The notes under the pieces were generated by a model that saw only the letters and a program-made list of their open reading frames with translations, had not been told where the DNA came from and searched no databases. Source: Planctomycetota bacterium (lineage in GTDB: Bacteria > Planctomycetota > Planctomycetia > Pirellulales > Pirellulaceae). Taken from it: a stretch of 64,000 bases of DNA. The stretch is taken from assembly GCA_014238905.1 (NCBI GenBank), contig JABAAE010000001.1, positions 685,467-749,466 on the forward strand, in the 5' to 3' direction. Positions 1-9,312 of this stretch are shown here, piece by piece. Position 1 is the stretch's first letter, and every line of letters begins with the position of its first letter. The translations under genes were made by a program, and so were the position numbers.

Positions 1-118
1 ATTCCGGATCTTCGCGACGAGGCATGGTTTGGAAGGTGACCGCACCCCAAACCGTTAACAACGTGACCAGTGTAAGGACGACCGGTCGATAACGCATCGC
101 TAGCTGGGCAAGATTCAT
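1..118 (-). CDS. RND efflux transporter permease, N-terminal fragment
   Basis: Only the first 39 codons are inside the window; the gene runs off the left edge. The translation starts MNLAQLAMRYRPVVL, has one hydrophobic helix at about residues 11-30 and continues into PRREDPE, which is typical of the start of AcrB/HAE-type inner-membrane proton-drug antiporters just after their first membrane segment. Its ATG overlaps the stop of the adaptor gene in an ATGA arrangement (4 nt), so the two are translationally coupled. With the adaptor and the divergent outer-membrane factor it completes a tripartite efflux pump. The substrate cannot be read from this fragment. Confidence 0.8.
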   Translation of the reverse strand, partial: MNLAQLAMRYRPVVLTLVTLLTVWGAVTFQTMPRREDPE

Positions 119-1917
119 TGAGATTCCCCAGACGCAATGACTTTGACGTTTTCACCGTCTCGTAAATAGTGTGCCCCCCGCGTCACATACTGCCTGCCCT
201 GCAGCGAAAACGCTTCGGCGACAGGCTTGATTTGCCGCATGAATGACATCGGATTTGGTTTTGCATTCCGATCGGTACCGTTTTCATTTTTGGAGACGCT
301 GGTAACTTCAACACGTTCAACCACGCATTCGCCTCCCGTATAATCCTTTGGAACCAAAAACAGATACTCCTTGTCAAGGTCGTAAGCAATGGCGCTCATC
401 GGAACAAAGAAGCCCGTTTGCGTGGCCTGTTCGGAAAGGTCAACCTTGACCAAATCGCCTGGCCTCAACATCCACTGTTCCCTGTCCTGGACCCTGAGGG
501 TCGTCCCATTCCATTTTTCAGGCTGGTCACCATTTCCTACACTGATTTCCCCGGCAATCAGGGTTGATTCGGCATCGATTTGGCCGTCGAGAATTTGTAT
601 TTCCCGAAAGTACTTTTGATTCAAAAAAGAAAGTACGGTGGGCAATTTTTTGACCCGCATCTTCTGCACCGCGAGATCCCGATTCTCGGGATAATCCTCG
701 TCTTTCTTCATGTTGGTCACCTGCCAAACAAAAGATCCGGTGTCGTCATCGAGGATAGCGGATTGTTCCGCGTAGGAACTGCCTAGAACGTAACCAGAAA
801 TAAAGTTCATTTGCAGTGGCCAGACTCGTTTGGTGAAGGCCATTTTTTCGTTTTCGGGCAATGAGAGTTTGGCCTTCGAATTTTTCATTAACAGGGTCAA
901 TGTAAAGGTCTTGGTTTCCGGATTGGCGATCGCATCCGAACGGTAGAGTAGAGCATAGCCCTGTGAAGACTCGCCGTTGAGGTTGGTAAAGTAGACTGGA
1001 AATCCGAGCCGATTTCTTAGCCGACGGGATTCGTCGGCGGACACCTCTAATTCAATTTTGATGGGGTCCATCATTTGTACCGTAGCAATGGGCTGCCCCG
1101 GTGTGACAATACTGCCTGGCACGACACTGACCTCCGCGATTTGTCCGTCAAAGGAAGAATAGAGGTTGCAGTTTTCAAGGTTGCGTTGGGCGTCGCGAAG
1201 GGAATTCTTTTTGACAAGCAATTCTGCTTGCAGTGATAATAAATCGGCGTCTTTGCTTTTCTTGGTCGCATCAATCTGGGTGATTGCCTCAATGGCAGTG
1301 TCAAAACGTGCTTTGTCCCGCTGAACATCCGCTAGAGCGCCGGCGTTCTGATCGAAGAGCTTCTGGCTTCTTTCTTTTTCTAATTCCGCGAAATCTTTTT
1401 CTGCGATCGCCGCTTTTTTTTGCGATGGAATCGTCTCGTCCAAAAATATTTTGGCGGCGGCAATACTCTCTTGTGTCTGTTCAATGAGAGCCTGAGCTTT
1501 CTTTACTTGTAGTTGGTATTCTTCGCTGTCGATCGCCGCAATGACAGTCCCTTTCTGCTCGAAAAGGATGCCTCCGTTTTCCTCTGTGGCATTGAGGTCT
1601 CCGGAACGATCCTCACCTTTTTTGTTGACGATGCGTCCCAAAATATCTTGATTGGTAAAGGCGACTTTGAACAATCTTCCGCCAACCTCAATGCCAAGTT
1701 TTTCCGTTTTCCATGAGCCGATGGTTGCTGATACCAGGGACGCGGCTTCGGTGTCACCCTGCAGGGGGGAGGAGGAATGGCTTTCCAGCGACTTAACTTC
1801 TACTGGCCGAGGTTTGGTGACCGTGGCGACACCATTTCCGTTGCTGCATCCAGAAAAGATGAGGCAAAACATTAAGAAACCTACCGAATTAACGGCGTAA
1901 ACAGTTTTCATTTTCAT
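115..1917 (-). CDS. RND efflux periplasmic adaptor subunit (HlyD/MFP family lipoprotein)
   Basis: This is the membrane-fusion protein that bridges the inner-membrane RND permease and an outer-membrane channel. The N-terminus has a lipoprotein signal with lipobox FSGC (Cys24), so it should be lipid-anchored. A long Ala/Lys/Glu/Gln-rich segment at about residues 135-245 is the alpha-helical hairpin. It is followed by a barrel-sandwich (lipoyl-like) half around residues 255-290 with the usual G-x-I-x-x-V-x-V-x-P-G pattern. At 600 aa it is much longer than the 350-400 aa norm, with extra sequence in the first 130 residues and the C-terminal beta domains. The permease gene follows with a 4-nt overlap and the outer-membrane factor is divergent 197 bp away. 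Confidence 0.88.
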   Translation of the reverse strand: MKMKTVYAVNSVGFLMFCLIFSGCSNGNGVATVTKPRPVEVKSLESHSSSPLQGDTEAASLVSATIGSWKTEKLGIEVGGRLFKVAFTNQDILGRIVNKKGEDRSGDLNATEENGGILFEQKGTVIAAIDSEEYQLQVKKAQALIEQTQESIAAAKIFLDETIPSQKKAAIAEKDFAELEKERSQKLFDQNAGALADVQRDKARFDTAIEAITQIDATKKSKDADLLSLQAELLVKKNSLRDAQRNLENCNLYSSFDGQIAEVSVVPGSIVTPGQPIATVQMMDPIKIELEVSADESRRLRNRLGFPVYFTNLNGESSQGYALLYRSDAIANPETKTFTLTLLMKNSKAKLSLPENEKMAFTKRVWPLQMNFISGYVLGSSYAEQSAILDDDTGSFVWQVTNMKKDEDYPENRDLAVQKMRVKKLPTVLSFLNQKYFREIQILDGQIDAESTLIAGEISVGNGDQPEKWNGTTLRVQDREQWMLRPGDLVKVDLSEQATQTGFFVPMSAIAYDLDKEYLFLVPKDYTGGECVVERVEVTSVSKNENGTDRNAKPNPMSFMRQIKPVAEAFSLQGRQYVTRGAHYLRDGENVKVIASGESQ

Positions 1918-2114
1918 GAGGAATTCAGTTGGCTGAGTATAGCGATTACGAAAGTGGATCGGATTTTTTCATTTTTGCCGTTTTTCGGGTTTTTGGCGTT
2001 TGAAATGCTCATTTTGAATTTGACGGACGGTCATTCCGATTAAACCGAAAGAAAGAGCAAACGCCCTCTCTGGCCCTCTGTAACTTTCGATAGTTTAATC
2101 CGAATTAAAAGTCG

Positions 2115-3608
2115 ATGCCCGAATTCTTCATGAAATCCAGAAGATTACGATTTGCAGCACTCCTGTTGCTCGGATTATTAAATCTAAACGGATGTAGCAG
2201 TGCGCGATACTGGTGGACCAACAATAAAATGGTTGGTCCAAACTACTCCGAACCGGCTGCTCCGGTCGCTGAACAGTTCAGCGAGGTCGCGGAAAAGGAC
2301 AGCCTCGTCGTCGAGGAAGCGGATCAAAAGGACTTACGTTGGTGGACTGTTTTCGACGATCCAGAACTTAACAGTATGATCGAACAGTTGAGCGGACAGA
2401 ACCTCAGCTTGCAGACCGCTTATTACCGGATTCAGGAGGCCAGACATTTACGAAATATTGCTGCGGCAAACCTGTTTCCACAGAGTCAGACCGCCAAAGG
2501 TATTTATAATCATCGCCAAAATAGCCGCAATTCGGGGGGGACATTTCCGGGTTTTCCGACGACCATCGATGACTGGTCGACCGGATTTGATGCGTCTTGG
2601 GAAATAGACCTATGGGGCCGGATTCGTCGTAGTATTGCCGCCGCGGAAGCGCAAGTCGAGGTAACCCAGCATGATTACGATGATGTGTTTGTCAGCATCG
2701 TTGGCGATGCGGCGGCCTTGTTCGTTCAAATTCGGTCTCTTGATGAGCGAATTGTGCTTGCGGGGAAGAACCGAAAAATTCAGGAGGGAAGCCTGGACAT
2801 CGCGGAAAAACGTTTTAATGAGGGACGAACGGACAAGCTTGATGTTTACCAAGCGGAGTCTAATTTGAATTCTACTCGGGCTCTTGTTCCCCAATTTGAG
2901 TTGGCTCGCCAACAGTCACTGAATGCTCTTGCTGTGTTACTGGGTGTTCCTCCAAGCGAGGCGTCCACAATCATGACGCCCAATGGAAAGATCCCTCAAA
3001 TTCCTCCTCAATTAGTGGTTGGCATTCCGGCGGATTTGATTCTTCAACGTCCCGATATATTGGCGGCAGAGCGAGCGATGGCTCGCCAATTTGAACAAAT
3101 AGGAATTGCCGAAGCGGAGTTTTATCCAACGTTCTCGATCAGTGGTTCATTGGGATGGCAAGCTTCTAAAATCAGCAATCTTTTGGAAGCACCTAGCAGT
3201 ACCGGGGTCATTGCTCCAGGTTTTCGGTGGAACATCCTGAATTACGGTCGACTTCGGGAGGGACTGTTTGCCGAGGAAGCCCGCTTCAAACAGATTCAGT
3301 ATGAGTTTGAAAACAGGGTTCTATTGGCCCAGCGGGAAGTGGAAGACGGGATCATTGAATTCATCAAAAAGAATGAACAGTACCAATTCGATCAGGCAAC
3401 CAGTCAAGCCAATGATAAATCGGTTGAATTGGCACTCGCTTCCTACCGTGAAGGAAAAAGCGATTTTGGCCGGGTCTTTGTGGTTCAATCCAATTCAGTC
3501 CTTGCACAAGACAAGGTCGTCGAAACCAAGGTCGCCATCGCCTTGGCTTTGATCAAGACATACAAAGCACTCGGTGGTGGTTGGGAAATAAACAATGCAA
3601 GCCAATAG
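2115..3608 (+). CDS. RND efflux outer-membrane factor (NodT/OprM-type lipoprotein)
   Basis: This is a TolC-like outer-membrane channel subunit. It has a signal peptide with lipobox NLNGC (Cys27 from the ATG at 2115), the family opening MVGPNYSEP, and two OEP repeats with the LDVYQAESNLNSTRA and RPDILAAERAMARQFEQIGIAEAEFYPTF-type regions (parts around residues 235-255 and 315-345). Its 497 aa is normal for the NodT subgroup. An in-frame ATG at 2130 (MKSRRLRF) makes an equally good signal peptide, so the true start is uncertain by five codons. It is divergently transcribed from the adaptor and permease genes and probably pairs with them. Confidence 0.9.
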   Translation: MPEFFMKSRRLRFAALLLLGLLNLNGCSSARYWWTNNKMVGPNYSEPAAPVAEQFSEVAEKDSLVVEEADQKDLRWWTVFDDPELNSMIEQLSGQNLSLQTAYYRIQEARHLRNIAAANLFPQSQTAKGIYNHRQNSRNSGGTFPGFPTTIDDWSTGFDASWEIDLWGRIRRSIAAAEAQVEVTQHDYDDVFVSIVGDAAALFVQIRSLDERIVLAGKNRKIQEGSLDIAEKRFNEGRTDKLDVYQAESNLNSTRALVPQFELARQQSLNALAVLLGVPPSEASTIMTPNGKIPQIPPQLVVGIPADLILQRPDILAAERAMARQFEQIGIAEAEFYPTFSISGSLGWQASKISNLLEAPSSTGVIAPGFRWNILNYGRLREGLFAEEARFKQIQYEFENRVLLAQREVEDGIIEFIKKNEQYQFDQATSQANDKSVELALASYREGKSDFGRVFVVQSNSVLAQDKVVETKVAIALALIKTYKALGGGWEINNASQ

Positions 3609-3737
3609 CTTTGGATGGTTGGATGTTCATCAGCACCATCCTGGACATCCAGGCTATGCCTTCATTTCGGCCCCCCAAAATCAAGTGCACTCTGGACGTA
3701 AGCACCGGCTGCTAAATCCAGCTACAAAGGATCTCCC

Positions 3738-4214
3738 ATGCTGAGAATAGTATTATTTGGAACCGGTATGACAGCGGCGACAGTCGTGTTGCATGGTTTG
3801 GGAACGATCCTTTGGTTGCGATTGGTGAGCAAACGTCAGGGAGTGGTCGCTACCGGACGGGGATCGGGTTTAATCACAGAAGATTCCTCCGGTCCACTCA
3901 CAACCGGTAGAGCTATTTGGATCCTCTGCTGCACAACCGTGACGCTAGCGCTGTTGCATGTGACCGAAGTCGCCATATGGGCGATGGCTTATGTATCGAT
4001 TCCAGGTGATGGAAAACCGAACGGTCTTGAGGAGTCGTTCTATTTTTCCATGGTCACGTTTACATCGTTGGGATACGGCGATGTTGTGATTTCCAACCAG
4101 TGGCGAATATTGAGCGGAATCGAAGCCATGGCTGGCATGTTGGTCTTTGGATGGAGCAGCGCAATGTTATGGGCTGCTTTTACCCGTATGCTGAGCCTGT
4201 CTGAAAGACGTTGA
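3738..4214 (+). CDS. Two-TM potassium channel family protein
   Basis: A 158-aa protein with an N-terminal membrane helix (about 3-25), a second helix near residues 55-80, a pore loop with the selectivity filter TSLGYGD around residues 111-117, and a final helix (about 125-150). The TxxGYGD signature is diagnostic of K+ channels (Ion_trans_2). There is no cytoplasmic regulatory (RCK) domain, so this is a minimal pore subunit that would form tetramers. AAGGA lies 7 nt before the ATG. It converges on the CoA-binding protein gene. Confidence 0.85.
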   Translation: MLRIVLFGTGMTAATVVLHGLGTILWLRLVSKRQGVVATGRGSGLITEDSSGPLTTGRAIWILCCTTVTLALLHVTEVAIWAMAYVSIPGDGKPNGLEESFYFSMVTFTSLGYGDVVISNQWRILSGIEAMAGMLVFGWSSAMLWAAFTRMLSLSERR

Positions 4215-4321
4215 CCGGCCGTAAACGAAGCAGAACCGGGCAATCGATAGCGGGTTTCAGATTCTTCCAGCCAGATTCAGGAGTCTGCCGTTCCGCAAAA
4301 TTAACGGCATCGATTCGATCG

Positions 4322-4350
4322 AGGAATCTATTTCGTAACGAAAGATTCCT
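4322..4350. terminator. Inverted repeat between convergent genes
   Basis: An imperfect hairpin: the left arm starts AGGAATCT and the right arm ends AGATTCCT, with an inner TTTCG/CGAAA stem, a TAA loop and a two-base bulge. It lies between the convergent K+ channel and CoA-binding genes and touches the stop codon of the latter. There is no long T-run, so an intrinsic bidirectional terminator is plausible but unproven. Confidence 0.35.
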
Positions 4351-4729
4351 AGGTCGTCTCTTGTTCATCCGAAAACTGATTGGTGTTGAGCAGTACAAGC
4401 GTGCAGGCGACCTGAACCTTGATGCCCGCACCGGCGAGTTTTTTTTGTAGGTCCGTATCTTCAGTACCCGGGTTGAAAATTACCCTGCGGGGTTGGCATT
4501 GGATCACTTCATCAATCATCGGTTCCAATATTTCCGGACGCACATAAATGGTGAGCGTATCGATGTTGTCGAAAATGGACTCCAGGTTGGGATAGGCTTT
4601 GGTCCCCGCAATGAATTCATCCTTTTTGGTGACCGGAAAGATGGCATGGCCCTCCTCCATCAATCGGTGTTGGGCCCGGTTGGAATATCGTTCCAAATTG
4701 CTGCTTGCTCCCAGAATGGCGACATTCAT
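4349..4729 (-). CDS. CoA-binding domain protein (YccU-like)
   Basis: A small Rossmann-type CoA-binding protein. From the ATG at 4729 it begins MNVAILGASSNLERYSNRA, the nucleotide-binding loop of this family, followed by the conserved region where prokaryotic homologues read PVxP (here IFPVTKKD) and the late motif RVIFNPGTE. Its length (126 aa) fits the YccU family of single-domain proteins, whose physiological role is poorly known. An upstream GTG at 4789 with a GAGAG sequence 7 nt before it would add 20 polar residues and is a possible alternative start. Nothing nearby suggests a pathway. Confidence 0.75.
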   Translation of the reverse strand: MNVAILGASSNLERYSNRAQHRLMEEGHAIFPVTKKDEFIAGTKAYPNLESIFDNIDTLTIYVRPEILEPMIDEVIQCQPRRVIFNPGTEDTDLQKKLAGAGIKVQVACTLVLLNTNQFSDEQETT

Positions 4730-5110
4730 TTTGTTTTTGGATTTTGAGGTAGTCGGCAAGGGTGTGGTGGGGTTGGTTTGCAGGCTCACGTTGGGCTCTC
4801 AAAAAAAGGGGTGGATAAAAAATCCATTCTTGGTTTGGCAATGACAGTCGATGCGTCGCAAAACGGTACCGTTGGATCGGCAGTTTCCCGCACTACGAGT
4901 TTAACCTGTAGCCCGTTTGGATGCATCCATCGTGCACAAAGATAATGGTTCTGTTGTTGCACTGCTGAGTTTGGGCCGGGCTTCCGAAGGCCTTAATGCT
5001 TCAAGATAGGGCCTCCGAATTCGGCGTTGAGAAACGGGAGACCCGTTCCAGTTTCCCTATATTTCCCAGCGTTCGTCTTGGCCATCGCAGTCGCTTAGCG
5101 GCTCGAGCAT
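4730..5110. other. Spacer without recognised gene
   Basis: About 380 bases between the CoA-binding gene start and the end of the selenoprotein gene. If the GTG start at 4789 is used, the first 60 bases are coding. I see no conserved ORF, RNA or repeat in the rest. Confidence 0.4.
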
Positions 5111-6433
5111 CTATTGAAGCCGATATTGAAAAGATTTCTGTTTTCCATCCCGCAGCACCTGAACTTCGACGAGTTGGTCTTTCTTTTTCTTTTGCATGCC
5201 ATAAGCGAAGAGCTCGGTTTCAGAATGCAAATCGTCACGACCATCAAATTTGAGAATCAAATCTCCCTGCCTTATCCCGGCTTTCATGGCATAGGCATGG
5301 CGGCCGTATTGACCGACCCTGCTGACCCTTAAAGCCATCTTATCAAGCGAGAGCCCCAGGTTTTTTTTTCGTTCTGTGCTAACCGTTTCGACGACCATGC
5401 CGCCTCCGACCATCCGCCGCAAATCCCAGGAGGTGGTCCGCCAGGAAATATCGTTTTGGGTACGCCAGCCCGGCACCAAAGAAATATTGGTGGCTTTTAA
5501 ATTACCATCGCGGTAAAAAGCGATGCGAAGCGGATTCCTGTCGGCCAAATGGTGGAGGACCCATTGAATATCTGCGGTCGAACAGATGACCTGCTTATTG
5601 ATCGATTGGATTTGATCACCCTTTTGAAGACCGGCCGCAGCAGCCAGGGAACCTTTCTCGACGGATTGAATGGTCGCTTTGGAATCGGTATCCATTTTCA
5701 AACCAACAACCGACGGACTTGGGTAGGGGTACATTAATTTTTGAGGAAGTGGCTTTCTTTGGTCACGATAGTCCTGTCGATCTGCATCGAAAAGTTGATG
5801 GCAATGAATGCAGCTCCGAGACACATCATTGTTGTAGTTAAGTGTCGATTTAAAATTCTTCAAAGAGGGCAGTTGTTCTGGGATGGCTACTCGGAAGGGT
5901 GGTGATTGCTTACCGGAGAATTGCGGCAGGCTGTCAGGATATTCCCGGTGTAACTCCAAAACGCCCTTCATGGTTTCCGCAAGACCTTTTAGTGAAACGT
6001 CGGATTCGGCGCTGTCATGGCTGGTTCGAGTGCCGTACCTTGCGTAGATTTTTTTTTCGGCATTCAAAAAAAAGGCGGCAAAGGTCAAATCAAAATCGAA
6101 TTGAAATAGATTCAAGTCGAGGCTGTTACATTTGATCAGCCGAACACAGATGAATTGTTCGGATAACGATTGAATTGTTTCTAGACGAACGACCTGTTCG
6201 TCAAATGTTTTACAGAGATGTCAGGGGATACAGCGCAGGACAACCATTATGGGTTTATCCTGTTTGGCAGCAACAGAAATGGCGGCATCGAGGTCATCGT
6301 AATACCAGCTGTTGTCATCGGCGAGTTGGTCACGATCGTTGATGACCTGCTCATCCCGGGTTTGTGCTGTTAACTGAGCAATTGGGATTGTCAGTAAGGA
6401 TACAATCCACAGGAATCGAAGACGCCTGATCAT
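5111..6433 (-). CDS. Thioredoxin-like/PDZ selenoprotein with in-frame UGA (Sec71)
   Basis: Two open segments in the same frame (6475-6224 and 6220-5111) are separated by a single TGA at 6221-6223. Read through as selenocysteine, the product is about 440 aa. It has a signal peptide (start at ATG 6433, MIRRLRFLW, with GAGGAA 8 nt upstream), a thioredoxin-fold domain at about residues 40-150 with the active site C68-I-P-U71-H-L-C74 after strand KPIMVVLR, a CIHCH motif (C208, C211, H212) able to bind haem c or act as a dithiol, then two PDZ domains (about 245-310 and 375-435, with GLQKGDQI and GIRQGDLIL). Sec occupies the nucleophile position of a CxxC. A SECIS-like hairpin follows the UGA. From memory this architecture (Trx7 plus PDZ) is a known (seleno)protein family; the substrate is unknown. 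An upstream ATG at 6475 is less likely. The glycosyltransferase gene lies 134 bp upstream on the same strand. Confidence 0.85.
6184..6202 (-). promoter_or_regulatory. Bacterial SECIS-like hairpin for Sec71
   Basis: Read on the minus strand, 18 nt after the UGA there is a perfect 7-bp stem GACGAAC / GUUCGUC closing the loop AGGUC. The loop begins 25 nt after the UGA, inside the 16-37 nt range usual for bacterial SECIS elements. It carries the GGUC known from the SelB-binding loop of E. coli fdhF mRNA. Position, perfect stem and loop all support selenocysteine insertion rather than a stop. Confidence 0.85.
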
Positions 6434-6567
6434 AAGAGGTTCCTCGCGGGCCACTGTTTTTCTAACCCGGATCATAACCTAATAGCGGTGGAGAGCCAAC
6501 GAACCAGAAACTCGCACGGTTGCTGAGTTAGGATTGTAAACTGTCGGCCAAGCAGCAGAATCGTTCG

Positions 6568-7467
6568 TTATTTTCGAGAGAACCAGCCATAGCGAGCGAT
6601 GCAGTAAAACGCATTGAAAAGATCCTTGATCCCGATCTTTTTCCCTTCCGCATACGTGCGGGCGTTATAACCAATGGGGACTTCGGAAAATCTCGCTTTG
6701 CGGCGGGCCAGTTTAGCCGTGATTTCCGGCTCAAATCCGAACCGGTTCTGCTCGACTTCGATGTCAGCGAGAATCTCCCGCCGAAAAGCCTTGTAACAGG
6801 TTTCCATGTCGGTCAATTTTAATCCGGTGGTGAGGTTGGAGACCCCCGTCAGTAACCCGTTGCCAAATCGATGTATCCATGATTCATCCTGAGACTCGTT
6901 ACCGATAAACCTTGAACCATAGACGACATCTGATTCATCCTGCAGAAGTGGAACCAGGAGTTTTGGGATATCGCGCGGGTCGTACTCAAGATCGGCATCC
7001 TGGATGACAACAACATCGCCAGTTGCCGATTCAAAACCAGTTCTCAATGCGGCACCCTTGCCGGCATTTTCCTCTTTCAAAACAACTTTGATATCTTTAT
7101 GCGATTTCAAAGTTTCCAGAATCTTTCCAGTGCCATCGGTGCTGCAGTCGTCGACAATAATGATTTCTTTGTTGATCGGGATTTGGATGATCCGGCCAAC
7201 AACACGGCGGATCGTATTTTCCTCGTTGAACACGGGGATAATCACCGTCATTTTGAATTGCGAAGGCACATCACATTGGGGCTCGTCGATTTGGTAGCTC
7301 GCCGGCTCTTCGAAGAACTCATTCACCAACTGTTCAGTGCGGTCGATGTTCGCCAGAAATTCATTTGAGCTGCGAACCTCCGATGAAACCGGGCGGTCGC
7401 CAACGATTGGAGCTGGATCGCCTTGAGGCTTTTGATTTTGGGTAGGATGGGTGGGTGTGGCGTTCAC
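6568..7467 (-). CDS. Family 2 glycosyltransferase (dolichol-phosphate-mannose-synthase-like)
   Basis: A 299-aa cytoplasmic or membrane-associated GT-A glycosyltransferase. After a roughly 70-residue polar N-terminal extension come the GT2 strand MTVIIPVFNEENTI, the nucleotide-sugar motif IIIVDDCSTDGT and the DxD-type metal motif VIQDADLEYDP. Later come the YGSRF and GFEPEITAKLARR regions seen in polyprenyl-phosphate glycosyltransferases, the likely acceptor class. There is no C-terminal membrane domain. It lies 9 bp downstream of the gene for a large polytopic membrane protein on the same strand, so the two probably form an operon in which the lipid-linked sugar made here serves a membrane glycosyl transfer step (inference). 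Confidence 0.85.
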   Translation of the reverse strand: MNATPTHPTQNQKPQGDPAPIVGDRPVSSEVRSSNEFLANIDRTEQLVNEFFEEPASYQIDEPQCDVPSQFKMTVIIPVFNEENTIRRVVGRIIQIPINKEIIIVDDCSTDGTGKILETLKSHKDIKVVLKEENAGKGAALRTGFESATGDVVVIQDADLEYDPRDIPKLLVPLLQDESDVVYGSRFIGNESQDESWIHRFGNGLLTGVSNLTTGLKLTDMETCYKAFRREILADIEVEQNRFGFEPEITAKLARRKARFSEVPIGYNARTYAEGKKIGIKDLFNAFYCIARYGWFSRK

Positions 7468-7476
7468 GGGGGTGTC

Positions 7477-9312
7477 TCACTGGGTAGATTTAAGGAGCTG
7501 TCGGGTCTGTGCGACCGCGCCGACGGCATTGGCAGGGGTACCATCTGTTCCGGTGCCAAACGCAGGCCAGGCGGCAAAGCCGGTCTGGGGTTCGTCTGAG
7601 ATTTGCCGTCTTGAACCGGGGATAAACCGGGGGTTTTGCAAGTCGTTGAATATCCTGCGTATTCCCCAGACTTGGACTAGCTCGTCCTGATAGAGTATCG
7701 ACCACTGGTCGGAATTTTTTTCCATCATGTGAACGGAGTGTTTCTGTCGTCGGCTGATGACGACCAACTCCGGATTTTTGTATTTCAGAATTCTGGACCC
7801 GTCGTAGGGCGGAGAATTTTTTCCCCGACTACGTTTTTTCGAATCACCATTTCCGCAGATGAAGTCGAAGTGCATATCGACAATTTGCTGCGGATAGCAG
7901 GTTCGAAATCGGCCATCAAAAGAAATGTGTCCTTCACCTGTGACATGGGGATTTTGTTTAAATGCAGCGATGGCATATTGAGCCCAGTTATAGGTGACTA
8001 CCATCTTGCCATTGATGTTGTTGTTTGCCAGAAAGCGAAAAGCAGAAACCGGGTACCGGTCTTTTTCTACTTTAATGACGGTCAACCTTGGAAACAGGGT
8101 GACGCAAAGCAAAACGATACAGACCAATCCACCGGTCATGACAGGAATATTGCCTGATTGCCGGTCGGTTTCCGGGTTCGAAATCGCCTTGAAGCGGAGC
8201 AGGGCGGATTCCAGGTGAACCGGTATCCAGTAGGCAAAAAAGATGGCAAAGAACGGCACATGACGATGATGCTCGAGGGCTTGCCAAAAGGTCAGGGCCA
8301 TCAATGCCAGCTGAGTAAAATCTTTTTCTTTCCTTGAAAACAGCAACGAGAACAGGGCGGTCAATGTGATCAAACCAAATCGCCATCCGTTTTCACCGAA
8401 GAAGTCAGTGGCTGTCCACTCCGTGATTTCGGGACGTGGCTGTCCAAGAGACTCAAGCAGCCAGCCATGCAGGCCCGGACCGTATGGGTTGATAAGTGTC
8501 GCCAAGATAGCAAGAGCACTCATCATGACGAACCTCTGAACCAAACCAAATCCTGAAGATCCCAGGCGGAGCAATGCTTCGATACTTCGTAGACCAAGGT
8601 AAGCAACGTAGATGGCAACACCTGCTACAAAGCCACCGTGGGAATTTGCCCAAAAGAAAAACAGGATCGGGGCAAGCCATAAACCGTTCAAACGGGAGGA
8701 TGAGTAACCGATTGGAGGGATGTTGTTTTTCCGGGATTCTTCGAGTTCGAGAGGAGAACAACGATGTAAGTGCCAATGGTCGCTCCAACCCGCAAAGCAA
8801 TAATTGAGCAGGTAGATCAATACAGCAAAAAACGTGAAAGTGAACAACTGTGGGCGGATGCTCCAGAAATAACTAATACCATTGGCGACGATCAAGAGGG
8901 TCGCAGTCATCACAAGAAGGTGAACACCTTGACGTTTGTTTTGGCGAGTGGAATGAACCAAGACCAAACTGAAAACAAGAACACTTAGCAGGAATTTGAA
9001 CACCAGTAGCCCAACAGGTCCCATCCAGTTCACGATGGTCGCGAAACTCAGTTCCGCCAGGTTTTCATGGTTAATCCACCGAAATCCAACCGCGGTAAAC
9101 GAATAGGTGGTGGTTTCGTGAATCTTGCCGTCAGCCAAAACATCCTGGCCGTATTGAACATGACCCCAAAGGTCCGGATCCGCTACGTTGATGGAAGTGG
9201 CATAGGTAGCGGTCAACAGGATGGCTGCCAACACAATACGTTGGGACCAAGTGTTTAAGGCGATTCTGCTCGAATCGTTTGGAATCAATCTATCGGGTGA
9301 AGAGGAGTTCAC
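7477..9312 (-). CDS. Polytopic membrane protein, possible glycosyltransferase-type
   Basis: A 611-aa integral membrane protein with about ten or more hydrophobic segments between residues 25 and 400 and a soluble C-terminal part (about 420-611). An early acidic stretch in the first loop, DPDLWGHVQYGQDVL, recalls the conserved Asp region of polyprenyl-dependent (GT-C) glycosyltransferases. The segment NWAQYAIAAFKQNPHVTGEGHISFDGR in the soluble part is typical of planctomycete members. I cannot name the family with certainty. It is immediately upstream of, and co-directional with, a polyprenyl-phosphate-type GT2 gene (9-bp gap), which supports a role in glycosylation of lipid or protein. Confidence 0.6.
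   Translation of the reverse strand: MNSSSPDRLIPNDSSRIALNTWSQRIVLAAILLTATYATSINVADPDLWGHVQYGQDVLADGKIHETTTYSFTAVGFRWINHENLAELSFATIVNWMGPVGLLVFKFLLSVLVFSLVLVHSTRQNKRQGVHLLVMTATLLIVANGISYFWSIRPQLFTFTFFAVLIYLLNYCFAGWSDHWHLHRCSPLELEESRKNNIPPIGYSSSRLNGLWLAPILFFFWANSHGGFVAGVAIYVAYLGLRSIEALLRLGSSGFGLVQRFVMMSALAILATLINPYGPGLHGWLLESLGQPRPEITEWTATDFFGENGWRFGLITLTALFSLLFSRKEKDFTQLALMALTFWQALEHHRHVPFFAIFFAYWIPVHLESALLRFKAISNPETDRQSGNIPVMTGGLVCIVLLCVTLFPRLTVIKVEKDRYPVSAFRFLANNNINGKMVVTYNWAQYAIAAFKQNPHVTGEGHISFDGRFRTCYPQQIVDMHFDFICGNGDSKKRSRGKNSPPYDGSRILKYKNPELVVISRRQKHSVHMMEKNSDQWSILYQDELVQVWGIRRIFNDLQNPRFIPGSRRQISDEPQTGFAAWPAFGTGTDGTPANAVGAVAQTRQLLKSTQ

Noticed and set aside
6221..6223. In-frame TGA taken as a nonsense mutation or pseudogene of the Trx/PDZ protein
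   Set aside because: The frame is intact on both sides, the codon falls at a redox Cys site, and a SECIS-like hairpin follows; decay would not give this combination.
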